Source of the DNA: Bradyrhizobium sp. LHD-71 | GTDB lineage: Bacteria > Pseudomonadota > Alphaproteobacteria > Rhizobiales > Xanthobacteraceae | Reading direction: 5' to 3' | DNA length: 64,000 bases | Assembly (NCBI RefSeq): GCF_031157255.1 | Contig: NZ_JAVIFX010000029.1 | Coordinates: 1-64,000, forward strand | Part shown: piece by piece, positions 52,951 to 61,549 of the stretch | Layout of the letters: every line of letters starts with the position of its first letter | Position numbering within the stretch: position 1 is the first letter of the stretch | The notes under the pieces: generated by a model | Seen by the model: the letters and a program-made list of their open reading frames with translations, nothing else | Databases searched by the model: none | What the model was told of the DNA's origin: nothing | Program-made: the position numbers and the translations under genes

Positions 52951-54042
52951 ATGATTGCCGCCAGCTTCCTGAATATCCAAAAGCTGAGCCGCCGCTTTTC
53001 CGTTCGTTCGGGAGTTGGCGACGTCTCGCTTTCAATCGAGCGCGGGCAATTCGTGGTGCTGCTAGGGCCGTCTGGTTGCGGCAAGTCGACGACATTGAGA
53101 TTGATTGCCGGGCTCGAAACGCCGGATGGCGGCAGCATCGCGATCGATGGACGCGACGTCACCGCGCTCGCACCCTCAGAGCGCGGTCTCTCGATGGTCT
53201 TCCAGTCCTATGCGCTGTTTCCACATCTCGACGTAGCCGAGAACATCGTCTTCGGCCTCAAGGTGCGCGGCATCGCGCGGGCGGAGCGCCGTCGGCGGCT
53301 CGACGAAGCGCTGGCGATCACCGGGCTCGAAGGGCTCGAGGATCGCAAGCCGGCAAAGCTCTCGGGCGGTCAGCGCCAGCGCGTTGCGCTGGCGCGCGCC
53401 ATCGTCGCCGGCCACCCACTCTGCCTGATGGACGAGCCGCTCTCGAACCTCGACGCGCAGCTGCGCCACAGTGTGCGGCAGGATATCCGCGCGCTGCAGA
53501 AGCGACTCGGCATGACGGTCATCTATGTCACACACGACCAGACCGAAGCGATGAGCATGGCCGATCTCGTAGTCCTGATGCGCGACGGGCGGATCGAGCA
53601 GGCCGCCAGCCCCGCAGAGATCTACGCACGGCCAGCAACGAGCTTCGCCGCAAGCTTCATCGGCTCACCGCCCATGGTGATGCTGCCGACACAGTTGCTC
53701 GGAGCCGATGATTGTGCACCTGCCGAGAGGGTATTCGGTGTGCGCAGCGAGGACATCGCGCTTCGTCCCGAAGGCCAGGGCCGACTCGCGGCGCAGGTCG
53801 TCGAACATGAATTCCTCGGAGCCGAGACTTTCGTCCATCTCGAGGTCGCAAACTCGATCCGCCTGACCGCGCGCGTTCCGGGCCGCTCCAACGCCGTGCC
53901 AGGCGACCGCGTCTCGCTCGACTGGCCGCGCGAGGCGCTCCATTGGTTCGAGCGCACGAGCGGCCGCCGCATCGCCTCATCCCCCTCACCCGCCGACCGG
54001 CGCAACGCGCCGGCCCCCACTTCAGCAGCGAAAGGCCCCTGA
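52951..54042 (+). CDS. ABC transporter ATP-binding protein (UgpC/MalK type)
   Basis: This 363-residue ATPase has Walker A GPSGCGKSTTLRLIAGLE, signature LSGGQRQRVALARAIV, Walker B CLMDEPLSNLD and switch VTHDQTEAMSMADLV. A C-terminal TOBE-type regulatory region follows from about residue 240 (VFGVRSEDIALRPEG, GDRVSLDWPREALHWFE). It belongs to the carbohydrate/glycerol-phosphate importer group. The start at MIAASFLNIQKLSRRF was preferred; a GTG at 52885 would add 22 residues. It is the first gene of a rightward operon with a binding protein and two permeases. Confidence 0.92.
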   Translation: MIAASFLNIQKLSRRFSVRSGVGDVSLSIERGQFVVLLGPSGCGKSTTLRLIAGLETPDGGSIAIDGRDVTALAPSERGLSMVFQSYALFPHLDVAENIVFGLKVRGIARAERRRRLDEALAITGLEGLEDRKPAKLSGGQRQRVALARAIVAGHPLCLMDEPLSNLDAQLRHSVRQDIRALQKRLGMTVIYVTHDQTEAMSMADLVVLMRDGRIEQAASPAEIYARPATSFAASFIGSPPMVMLPTQLLGADDCAPAERVFGVRSEDIALRPEGQGRLAAQVVEHEFLGAETFVHLEVANSIRLTARVPGRSNAVPGDRVSLDWPREALHWFERTSGRRIASSPSPADRRNAPAPTSAAKGP

Positions 54043-54044
54043 CC

Positions 54045-55304
54045 ATGAAATCTCTCTTCGCCGGCCTCCTTCTCGGACTGACCGCCGCCGCGACGCCCGC
54101 CGCCGCGGAGACCAAGCTCACCATGTATTATCCGATCGCCGTCGGCGGTCCGCTCACCGAAGTCGTCGATGGAATGATCAAGGGATTCGAGAAAGAGAAT
54201 CCTGATATCGACGTCGAGGCCGTGTATGCCGGCAACTACGACGACACCCGCATCCGCGCGATTTCGGCGATCAAGAGCGGCCAGCCGGCGCAACTCTCGG
54301 TGCTATTCTCGATCGACGCCTATGACCTGATCGAGCAGGACCTGATCGTGCCCTTCGAAGAGGTCGCGACCTCCGAGGAGGACCGCAAGTGGCTCGGCAG
54401 CTTCTATCCGGCGCTGATGGCGAACGGAAAGATCGACGGCAAGACCTGGGGCGTGCCGTTCCAGCGCTCCACCATCGTGATGTTCTACAACAAGGACATG
54501 TTCCGCGAGGCCGGGCTCGACCCGAACCAGCCGCCGCGCAACTGGGAGGAGATGGCTGCCGCCGCCAAGAAGCTGACCAAGGACGGCCGCTGGGGCCTCA
54601 TGGTCCCGACCACCGGCTACGCCTACTGGATGTTCCAGTGCTTCGCGATCCAGAACGGCAAGGAGTTGATGAGCGCCGACGGTACCAAGACCTATTTTAC
54701 CGATCCCGCCGTGGTGGATGCGCTTGCCTTCTGGCGTTCGCTCTCGGCCGAGAAGAAGGTCAGCCCGGAGGGTGCGATCGAGTGGGGCACGCTGCGCCAG
54801 GCCTTTACGTCCGGCCAAACCGCAATGATGTGGCACACGACCGGCAACCTCACCGCTGTGAAGAAGGAAGCCAAATTCGATTTCGGCGTCGCCATGCTGC
54901 CCGCCAACAAGCAGCCCGGCTCGCCTACCGGCGGCGGCAACTTCTACCTGTTCAAGCAGGCAAAGCCCGACGAGCGCAAGGCCGCACTGAAGCTGATGAA
55001 ATACATGACTGCGCCGGAGCGCGCCGCACAGTGGTCGATCGCGACCGGTTATGTCGGCGTCAGCCCGGCTTCCTACGAAACCGAAGCGCTGAAGCAGTAC
55101 GGCAAGGAGTTTCCGCAAGCGATCGTCGCCCGCGACCAGCTCAAGGTGGCGATCCCCGAATTCTCGACCTACGAAACCGGCCGCGTCCGTGAGGCGCTGA
55201 ACAACGCCGTACAGGCGGCGGTGATCGGCAGCAAGACCCCGCAGGCGGCGCTGAGCGAGGCTCAGGCCACTGCCGACCGGCTGTTGAAGCCCTTCCGGAA
55301 CTAA
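54045..55304 (+). CDS. Extracellular solute-binding protein (UgpB-like)
   Basis: This 419-residue periplasmic protein starts at MKSLFAGLLLGLTAAATPAAAE, a signal peptide. The family-1 carbohydrate-binding fold follows: KLTMYYPIAVGGPLTEVVDG, YNKDMFREAGLDPNQPPRNWEEM, the SGQTAMMWHTTGNLTAVKKEAKFDFGVAMLP hinge and a C-terminal RVREALNNAVQAA. It resembles UgpB-like proteins that bind glycerol 3-phosphate or its diesters, although sugars are possible. It starts 2 bp after the ATPase stop. A hairpin with a T-run follows it. Confidence 0.88.
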   Translation: MKSLFAGLLLGLTAAATPAAAETKLTMYYPIAVGGPLTEVVDGMIKGFEKENPDIDVEAVYAGNYDDTRIRAISAIKSGQPAQLSVLFSIDAYDLIEQDLIVPFEEVATSEEDRKWLGSFYPALMANGKIDGKTWGVPFQRSTIVMFYNKDMFREAGLDPNQPPRNWEEMAAAAKKLTKDGRWGLMVPTTGYAYWMFQCFAIQNGKELMSADGTKTYFTDPAVVDALAFWRSLSAEKKVSPEGAIEWGTLRQAFTSGQTAMMWHTTGNLTAVKKEAKFDFGVAMLPANKQPGSPTGGGNFYLFKQAKPDERKAALKLMKYMTAPERAAQWSIATGYVGVSPASYETEALKQYGKEFPQAIVARDQLKVAIPEFSTYETGRVREALNNAVQAAVIGSKTPQAALSEAQATADRLLKPFRN

Positions 55305-55315
55305 TCACCTGGAGC

Positions 55316-55351
55316 TCGCGGGGCCGGCCATGTCGGCTCCGCGACTTTTTC
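55316..55351 (+). terminator. Attenuator-like hairpin between the binding-protein and permease genes
   Basis: TCGCGGGGCC (55316-55325) pairs with GGCTCCGCGA (55335-55344) with one G-T wobble, and CTTTTT follows. Such partial terminators downstream of binding-protein genes give more binding protein than permease. Confidence 0.7.
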
Positions 55352-55364
55352 CGCGGGAGCCGTC

Positions 55365-56246
55365 GTGTCCGATATGTTGAAGCAGGAGCGACGGCGCGCA
55401 GCGCTTTATGGCTGGATGCTGCTGTCGCCCGCGCTCGTCCTGCTCACAACCTTCGCCTTCGCCCCCACGGTCGCGACGCTGTGGCAGAGCCTCTACTCGG
55501 CCGGCACGAGGCGGCGCCCACCGGCCTTCGTCGGCCTCGATAACTATGCCGACCTGATCGCCGATCTCACGTTCTGGCGCGTGCTCGGCAACAACCTGCT
55601 TTATGCCGGCGTCACCGTACCGGCCTCGATCATCATCGCGCTCGGTATGGCGCTCTGGGCCAATGCCAGGATTCCGGCGCGAGCCTTTGCGCGCGTCGCT
55701 TATTTCACCCCAACCATGCTGCCGATGATCGCGGCGGCCAATCTCTGGCTGTTCTTCTACACGCCGGGCATCGGTCCCTTCGCCGTCATCGGCCTGGGCT
55801 CGGTCAATTGGCTCGGACGGCCCGACACGGCGCTCTGGGCGGTGATCGCCGTAGCGATCTGGAAGGAGGCCGGCTTCTTCATGATTTTCTATCTCGCGGC
55901 GCTGCAGACGATCCCGCCCGATCTCAAGGAAGCAGCGCTGATCGAGGGCGCCGGCCGCTGGACCTACACGCGCCGCGTCGTGCTGCCGCTTTTGATGCCG
56001 ACGACGCTCTTCGTGCTCGTCAACGCGCTGATCAACTCGGTCAGGCTGATCGACCAGCTTTTCGTGCTGACCAAGGGCGGACCCGACAATGCCTCCAAGC
56101 TCGTCCTCTACTGGATCTGGGAGCTGGCCTTCTCCTATTTCGATGCGCCGCGTGCCGCGGCCATGACCATTCTCGTGCTGCTGCTCCTCTGCCTCGTCGC
56201 AGTCATCCAGTTCGGCTTGATCGACCGGCGGGCGCACTATCGATGA
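55365..56246 (+). CDS. ABC transporter permease (UgpA/MalF type)
   Basis: This 293-residue membrane protein has six helices, starting WMLLSPALVLLTTFAFAPTVATLW. The coupling loop is IPPDLKEAALIEGAGRWTYTRRVVLPLLMPTTLF, and SVRLIDQLFVLTKGGPDNASKLVLYWIWELAFSYFD is typical of UgpA-like and sugar permeases. It starts with GTG, with GGGAG upstream. It overlaps the next permease gene by four bases (ATGA). Confidence 0.92.
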   Translation: MSDMLKQERRRAALYGWMLLSPALVLLTTFAFAPTVATLWQSLYSAGTRRRPPAFVGLDNYADLIADLTFWRVLGNNLLYAGVTVPASIIIALGMALWANARIPARAFARVAYFTPTMLPMIAAANLWLFFYTPGIGPFAVIGLGSVNWLGRPDTALWAVIAVAIWKEAGFFMIFYLAALQTIPPDLKEAALIEGAGRWTYTRRVVLPLLMPTTLFVLVNALINSVRLIDQLFVLTKGGPDNASKLVLYWIWELAFSYFDAPRAAAMTILVLLLLCLVAVIQFGLIDRRAHYR

Positions 56247-57061
56247 GATCAACGATGCAGCGCTGGTTCAGCCTCGATGCTCTGGGCGCACTCGTGCTCG
56301 CCCTCGCCTGGGTCTCGCCCTTGGCATATGCCGTCTGGGCGGCCTTCCATGACGTGGGCGCGGTCGTGGGGCGCGATCTTGCCGCGCCCTGGACGCTCTC
56401 GAATTTCCGCGCCGTCTGGCAGCAGGCGCCCTGGCTTGCCTACGCTGCGAATACGGTGCGGCTTGTCACGACAGTGCTGCTCGGCCAGCTCGTGCTCTGT
56501 ACGCTCGCGGGTTTCGCCTTTGCCCGCTTCGAGTTCCCCGGGCGCGATCTCGTCTTCATCCTCGTTCTGATGCAGCTGTTTATCCTGCCAGAGGTGCTGA
56601 TCGTCGAGAACTACGCCATTGTCGCAAAGATCGGTCTGTTCGACACCACGCTTGGTATCGCCCTGCCCTACATGGCGAGTGCCTTTGGCATCTTCCTGCT
56701 CAGGCAGGCCTTCAAGTCCGTACCAAAGGAGCTTGAGGAGGCGGCGCGCGTCGAGGGCTGTTCGTGGCTCGGCGTGCTCTGGCGCGTCTATATCCCGGCG
56801 GCGCGACCGGTCTACCTCGCCTATGCGCTGGTCTCGGTCGCGACGCACTGGAACAATTTCCTGTGGCCGCTGATTGTCACCAACTCGCCGCAGACCCGAC
56901 CTTTGACCGTCGGCCTCTCGCTCTTCGGCGCGCCCGAGAGCGGCGTCGACATCTCGCTGATCAGCGCCGCGACGCTGATGACGATCGCGCCCCTGGTGCT
57001 GGCCTTCGTCATCTTCCAGCGACAGTTCATGCAGGCCTTCCTGACATCCGGGATCAAATGA
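56243..57061 (+). CDS. ABC transporter permease (UgpE/MalG type)
   Basis: This 272-residue permease has six helices with the coupling motif VPKELEEAARVEGCSWLGVLWRVYIPAARPVYLAYALVS. The helix-rich C-terminus reads WNNFLWPLIVTNSPQTRPLTVGL. It pairs with the preceding permease. Its ATG overlaps the upstream stop (ATGA). The four genes (ATPase, binding protein, two permeases) form a complete importer. Confidence 0.92.
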   Translation: MRSTMQRWFSLDALGALVLALAWVSPLAYAVWAAFHDVGAVVGRDLAAPWTLSNFRAVWQQAPWLAYAANTVRLVTTVLLGQLVLCTLAGFAFARFEFPGRDLVFILVLMQLFILPEVLIVENYAIVAKIGLFDTTLGIALPYMASAFGIFLLRQAFKSVPKELEEAARVEGCSWLGVLWRVYIPAARPVYLAYALVSVATHWNNFLWPLIVTNSPQTRPLTVGLSLFGAPESGVDISLISAATLMTIAPLVLAFVIFQRQFMQAFLTSGIK

Positions 57062-57179
57062 CCCGCCAATAAGCGATATTGAGCTAGCGCAGACGGCAAC
57101 TCCAAATACGCAATTGTCAGCCGCGGCAGGCCCGACAACAATGCGACCACTGAAAATCAATGATCGGGAGGGTCGAGCG

Positions 57180-57962
57180 ATGCATCCGAAAGGCAAGGTC
57201 TGCGTAGTCACCGGAGCAGCAAGCGGCATCGGCGAAGCGGTCGCGCGCGCCTATGCTGAGGCTGGCGCGAAGGGCGTCGTGGTTGCCGACCTTGCCGCCG
57301 ACAAGCTCGCCGCCGTCGCCGGCGATATCGGTGCCCTCGCCGTCCCGACCGACGTGTCCAAGGAAGCTGACATCCAGGCCCTGATCGCGGCCGCGGAAGC
57401 GAAGTTCGGCAATGTCGACGTGTTCTACTCGAATGCCGGGCTGTCACGCCGGGGAATGGAGGATGCGCCCGACGCGGACTGGGACATCAACTGGCGCGTG
57501 CATGTGATGAGCCATGTCTGGGCGGCCCGCGCGCTCGTGCCGAAGATGCTGGCGCGCGGCTCCGGCTATCTCCTCAACACCGCGTCCGCCGCGGGCCTGC
57601 TCACGTCGCTGAACTCCATGAGTTACGGCGTGACGAAGTCAGCGGCGGTTTCGCTGGCCGAGCATCTCGCCATCCAGTATGGCGACCGCGGCATCCGCGT
57701 CTCGGTGCTGTGCCCGCAATCGGTGCAGACCGGCATGACAAAGCCGGGCCCCAGCGCGGCGCGCGTCGACGGCATCATGACCGCGGCCGAAGTCGCGCGT
57801 ATCGTGCTCGAGGCGATGGAAGCCGAGCGTTTCATGATCCTGTCGCACGCGACGGTGCACGAATATGAGCAGCGCAAGATCTCCAACCGCGACCGCTGGC
57901 TTTCGGGAATGCGCCGCTTCCGCATCAAGCTCTACGGCAATCCAGAGGAAAAGCGGGCGTAG
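57180..57962 (+). CDS. Short-chain dehydrogenase/reductase
   Basis: This 260-residue SDR has the cofactor motif VVTGAASGIGEAVARAYAEAG, a conserved NAG in FYSNAGLSRRG, and the catalytic Ser-Tyr-Lys, with YGVTK as the YxxxK. GGGAGGG lies 7 nt before the ATG. NAD(P)-dependent alcohol or ketone chemistry is expected; the substrate is unknown. It lies about 120 bp after the last permease gene in the same direction and may be read with the importer operon or separately. Confidence 0.9.
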   Translation: MHPKGKVCVVTGAASGIGEAVARAYAEAGAKGVVVADLAADKLAAVAGDIGALAVPTDVSKEADIQALIAAAEAKFGNVDVFYSNAGLSRRGMEDAPDADWDINWRVHVMSHVWAARALVPKMLARGSGYLLNTASAAGLLTSLNSMSYGVTKSAAVSLAEHLAIQYGDRGIRVSVLCPQSVQTGMTKPGPSAARVDGIMTAAEVARIVLEAMEAERFMILSHATVHEYEQRKISNRDRWLSGMRRFRIKLYGNPEEKRA

Positions 57963-58042
57963 CTGGCAGCTCCGGTCGCTGACTCTCTCCCCACTTGCGG
58001 CACATATATCTATCTCGAAGATCGCAGCGAACTTGGCGCACT

Positions 58043-58175
58043 CCCTCTCCCCGTTGGGGAGAGGGTCGGGGTGAGGGGCAGGAACAAACGCCGACGTCGC
58101 GATCGCGCGCTGAGAGGGCCTTCGCATCACAACCGCCGCACGCCCTCACCCTAACCCTCTCCCCCGGGGAGAGGG
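58043..58175. repeat. CTCTCCCC-type palindromic repeat, copy 3
   Basis: CCCTCTCCCCGTTGGGGAGAGGG at 58043-58065 with GGGGTGAGGGG at 58068-58078 forms the first part. An inverted partner follows at 58143-58175, with CCCTCACCC and CCCTCTCCCCCGGGGAGAGGG. The spacer is about 65 bp. The two-part layout matches the element at 7587-7720. It fills the gap before the double CaiB gene. Confidence 0.85.
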
Positions 58176-58246
58176 AACATGCCGAACGCGCAGTTGGCTC
58201 TTGCTCAAATCTTATGCGATTTCCCTCGCGCAAGCTCCGAGAGTGA

Positions 58247-60547
58247 TCACCGGTACGACGGCATCAGTTGCTGCGGCATCGGCTTGCCGATCGTGATCGC
58301 GCCCGACGCACCGAGCGCTTCGATCTTTTCTTTTGCAAGACCAGCGGTACCAAGAACCTCGACGGCGTGTTCGCCGACGCCCGAAACGCGCATCGGACCT
58401 GAGCGCTGCGTGCGGCTGAAGGTCGCAAAGCGGCCAGGCGCGGTGAAATACGTGCCGTCGGATGCCGCGCGAATGTGCACAAACTCCTCCTGCGACAATT
58501 GCGGATCGCGCAACACTTCCGACACGCGGCGGGCACGGATTGCGGCGACCCCCGCCTCCGCCAGCCGGCGAACGGCTTCATCGCCGGGCAGCGGCGCGAG
58601 CACTTCGGCGAGCGCGGCGACCTTGTCGTTGGTGCCGTTCAGCTTGATGCCGGCCTTCGCGAGCGTCTCTTTCGAGACTTGCTCGGGTGAGGTTGCCTGC
58701 ACGCGAATCCAGCCGTCGCTGGTCTGATAGAAGCGATCGAGCCAGCCGCAGCCGCGATGGTTTTCGCTGCCTTTCACCAGCGCCGGGCGGCCCTGATAGC
58801 GGACGAGTTCTTCCGCCTGCAGATAGGTGGCCGTCGCGGCGAGCGAATTCCAGATGCGTTGTCCCTCGCCGGTCTTCTCCCGGTGATAGATGCCGAGCAC
58901 ACTGGCGAGCACGCACATCGCCGCGGTGGTCACGTCGATAATGGCGATAGTATTCGCGACCGGTTCGTCGGCGCCGGCCTGCGTCGTCATCATGCCGCTC
59001 ATCGCCTGAAGCACCATGTCGACTCCCGGCAGGTGCGACAGCGGCCCGCCCTCGCCATATGCCGACAGCGAGACCGTGATCACACCTTCCTTCAGCGAGT
59101 TCAGTTTCTCGTAGTCGATGCCGAGCTTCTTCGTGACGCCCGGCCTGAGCGAGTCGATGACCACGTCACTGACCTTGACCATCTCGTAGAAGGCCTCGCG
59201 CGCGTCCTTGTTCTGCAGGTCCATGCCGACGCTGCGCATGCCGCGATTGTAAGTGAAGCCGGTGGCGCGGAACGGATCGCCGGTCAACGGCTCTACCTTG
59301 ATGACGTCGGCCCCGAGCTCCGACAACAGCGAACCGCAGTAGGGGCCGGCAACGAAGGTGCCCATGTCCAGGATACGGTAGCCGGCCAGCGGGCCGGGAC
59401 GCAGGAGCGGCGTCTTTTCGGGCCGCGGTGGCGACGGCCGCACGGTCACTTTGCCGTTGTCGGCGCCGGCCGCCGGCGCCGGTCCGTGCACCCTGCCCGG
59501 CGTCCGGGTGAGATTGATCGGAATGCCCGGCATCGCCGTAGCGCCGCGTTTCGAATCCTCCACCTCGGCGCGCATGCCGATTGCCTTCACCTGCGGATGA
59601 TCGAGCCACTTCTCGGTCGGCCCGATCTTGCCGCACGGTATGCCGAGGTCGCTGATCATCTTGATGAGATCGTCGAGGTTGTGCTTGAGAAACTCCCTCT
59701 GGATCTTCTCCTTGGCCCAGTCGACGTTGGCCGCGAGCACGAGATTGGCGATGTTGCCGCCCATCCGCTCTTCCTTCAGCATGTCGCCAAGACCCAGCGC
59801 ATTGATGAGCCAGGTCTCGAACTTGCCGCCGAGCGCGCCGCACGCGATCCACTGCCCGTCCTTGGTGGCGTAACGGGTGTAGGTCGGATGCCGGCCGCCG
59901 GTACCAACGGCGGTGCTCGGGTCGGGATTGTCCGGATTGACCGTCAGCGCGCCAACGGCCGCTTCCATCACCGCGTTGATGCCGGTGACCGTCACCGTCT
60001 GGCCGAAGCCGGAGCGCTCGCGCTCGATCAACGCTGCAACCGTGCATACGGTCGCCCACAAGCCTTGCACGTAGAGCAGATGCGGAAACACCGAGTCGAT
60101 TGGTCCGCCGTCGGTCGACGATTGACGGCAGGCGACACCGCCGGCCGCGGCAAGCAGGCCTTGCGATTCATGACCGCCGGCCCACGGCGGGGCGGTCTGG
60201 GTATAGGGCGGCATCTTGACGATGAGAAGCCGCGCATTGCGTTTCGAGAGAACGGCGCTCGCGAGATTGAAGCGGGCAAAGGTCGCCTCGTCCCGAATGA
60301 TGCAGATGTCGCAACCTGCGATCAGGTCACCGAGCCAGCGGCACTGCTCGGCATTCGCCGGATCGACGATGACGCTCTTCTTGCCGCGGTTCCACATCGA
60401 AAAGCCGGGCTGCTCGCGACCGGAATCGCCGCCGGGCGGCTCGACCTTGATCACCTCAGCACCGAAATCCGCCATGAACATGCCGGTGATCGGCCCGGCG
60501 ATGCCGTCGGTCAGGTCCACGACCTGCAAGGTCCCAAGTACTTCCAT
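58247..60547 (-). CDS. Tandem (fused) CaiB/BaiF-family CoA-transferase protein
   Basis: This 766-residue protein contains two CaiB/BaiF domains, each with a start like VVDLTDGIAGPITGMFMADFGAEVIKVEPPGGD (residues 8-40) and ILDMGTFVAGPYCGSLLSELGADVIKVEPLTGD (about 385-420). Class III CoA-transferases move CoA between carboxylates through an Asp. At the place of that Asp, half 1 reads VTVTGINAV and half 2 reads IWNSLAATA, so both appear to lack it. Single-chain fused pairs are known in the family. The start MEVLGTLQVV at 60547 has AAGGGA upstream. It is divergent from the SDR-thiolase pair. Confidence 0.88.
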   Translation of the reverse strand: MEVLGTLQVVDLTDGIAGPITGMFMADFGAEVIKVEPPGGDSGREQPGFSMWNRGKKSVIVDPANAEQCRWLGDLIAGCDICIIRDEATFARFNLASAVLSKRNARLLIVKMPPYTQTAPPWAGGHESQGLLAAAGGVACRQSSTDGGPIDSVFPHLLYVQGLWATVCTVAALIERERSGFGQTVTVTGINAVMEAAVGALTVNPDNPDPSTAVGTGGRHPTYTRYATKDGQWIACGALGGKFETWLINALGLGDMLKEERMGGNIANLVLAANVDWAKEKIQREFLKHNLDDLIKMISDLGIPCGKIGPTEKWLDHPQVKAIGMRAEVEDSKRGATAMPGIPINLTRTPGRVHGPAPAAGADNGKVTVRPSPPRPEKTPLLRPGPLAGYRILDMGTFVAGPYCGSLLSELGADVIKVEPLTGDPFRATGFTYNRGMRSVGMDLQNKDAREAFYEMVKVSDVVIDSLRPGVTKKLGIDYEKLNSLKEGVITVSLSAYGEGGPLSHLPGVDMVLQAMSGMMTTQAGADEPVANTIAIIDVTTAAMCVLASVLGIYHREKTGEGQRIWNSLAATATYLQAEELVRYQGRPALVKGSENHRGCGWLDRFYQTSDGWIRVQATSPEQVSKETLAKAGIKLNGTNDKVAALAEVLAPLPGDEAVRRLAEAGVAAIRARRVSEVLRDPQLSQEEFVHIRAASDGTYFTAPGRFATFSRTQRSGPMRVSGVGEHAVEVLGTAGLAKEKIEALGASGAITIGKPMPQQLMPSYR

Positions 60548-60748
60548 TCCAGCGTCCCTTCCCGAAAGAAAATTTTGTGCTTGGTTGCCTATAGCAAATT
60601 GTGCAGGGTGACACGCGTCGTTCGAGCACGTTTGACCGAATGGCGGCTTGCGTCGCCTGCATACGAGCTGACGACCGGCAACGGTTGCGCTGCAGAAGAG
60701 CGGGCGCAAAGCAAGCAAACGTTGGATCAGGGCAAGGAAACGAAACTG

Positions 60749-61531
60749 ATGAAACTGGATTCGTCGATTTCTGCGGTCATCACCGGCGGCGCGTCGGGAC
60801 TCGGTGCCGCGACGGCGCGGCTTTTGGCCTCGCATGGCGTCCGGGTCGGTATTTTCGATCTGAACGAGGAGCTTGGCGAGGCGCTCGCCAAGGAAATCGG
60901 CGGCGTGTTCTGCAAGGTCAATGTCACCTCCTCACCGGAGGTCGATGCAGGCTTCGCGAAGTCCCGCGCCGCCATCGGCCAGGAGCGTATCCTCGTCAAT
61001 TGCGCGGGCGTCGGTGGCTCCGTGAAGACGGTGTCGCGTGACAAGCAGACGCGTGAGATCAAGGAGTACCCGCTCGATAATTTCGAGCGGATCATCCAGG
61101 TCAATCTGATCGGCACCTTCCGCTGCATCACCAAGAGCGCCGCCGGCATGCTGAAGCTTGAAGCGCTGCCAGACGGCGACCGTGGAGCGATCGTCAACAC
61201 CGCATCCGTCGCCGCCGAGGACGGCCAGATCGGCCAGGCCGCCTACACCGCCTCGAAGGCCGGCATCGTCGGCATCACGTTGACGGTCGCGCGCGATCTT
61301 TCAAGCGAGGGCATTCGCTGCAACACGATCCTGCCCGGCATCTTCGATACTCCGCTGCTCGCCCGAGCTCCGGAAAACGTGAAGGCAGCGCTCGCGGCGC
61401 AGGTGCCGTTCCCACGCCGCCTTGGCCGGCCGGAAGAGTACGCGCACCTAGCGCACACCATGATCACCAACGGCTACTTCAACGGCGAGGACGTACGCCT
61501 CGACGGCGCCATCCGCATGGCACCGCGCTGA
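60749..61531 (+). CDS. Short-chain dehydrogenase (HSD10-like 3-hydroxyacyl-CoA dehydrogenase)
   Basis: This 260-residue SDR has VITGGASGLGAATARLLASHG, NCAGVGG and VAAEDGQIGQAAYTASKAGI with the catalytic Ser-Tyr-Lys, and ends with LPGIFDTPLLA and a C-terminal GEDVRLDGAIRMAPR. This layout is close to type II (HSD10-like) 3-hydroxyacyl-CoA dehydrogenases, which oxidise 3-hydroxyacyl-CoA with NAD. Its place upstream of a thiolase supports beta-oxidation of a specific acyl chain. The start at 60749 has AAGGA about 10 nt upstream. Confidence 0.9.
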   Translation: MKLDSSISAVITGGASGLGAATARLLASHGVRVGIFDLNEELGEALAKEIGGVFCKVNVTSSPEVDAGFAKSRAAIGQERILVNCAGVGGSVKTVSRDKQTREIKEYPLDNFERIIQVNLIGTFRCITKSAAGMLKLEALPDGDRGAIVNTASVAAEDGQIGQAAYTASKAGIVGITLTVARDLSSEGIRCNTILPGIFDTPLLARAPENVKAALAAQVPFPRRLGRPEEYAHLAHTMITNGYFNGEDVRLDGAIRMAPR

Positions 61532-61549
61532 CTTCCGGAGAAACGGATC

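Noticed and set aside
58757-61531. Open reading frame of 924 codons antisense to the double CaiB gene and running into the SDR gene
   Set aside because: Its first 660 codons are antisense to a clear protein with family motifs. Only the last 260 codons, from 60749, are an SDR. The length comes from GC-rich codon bias.
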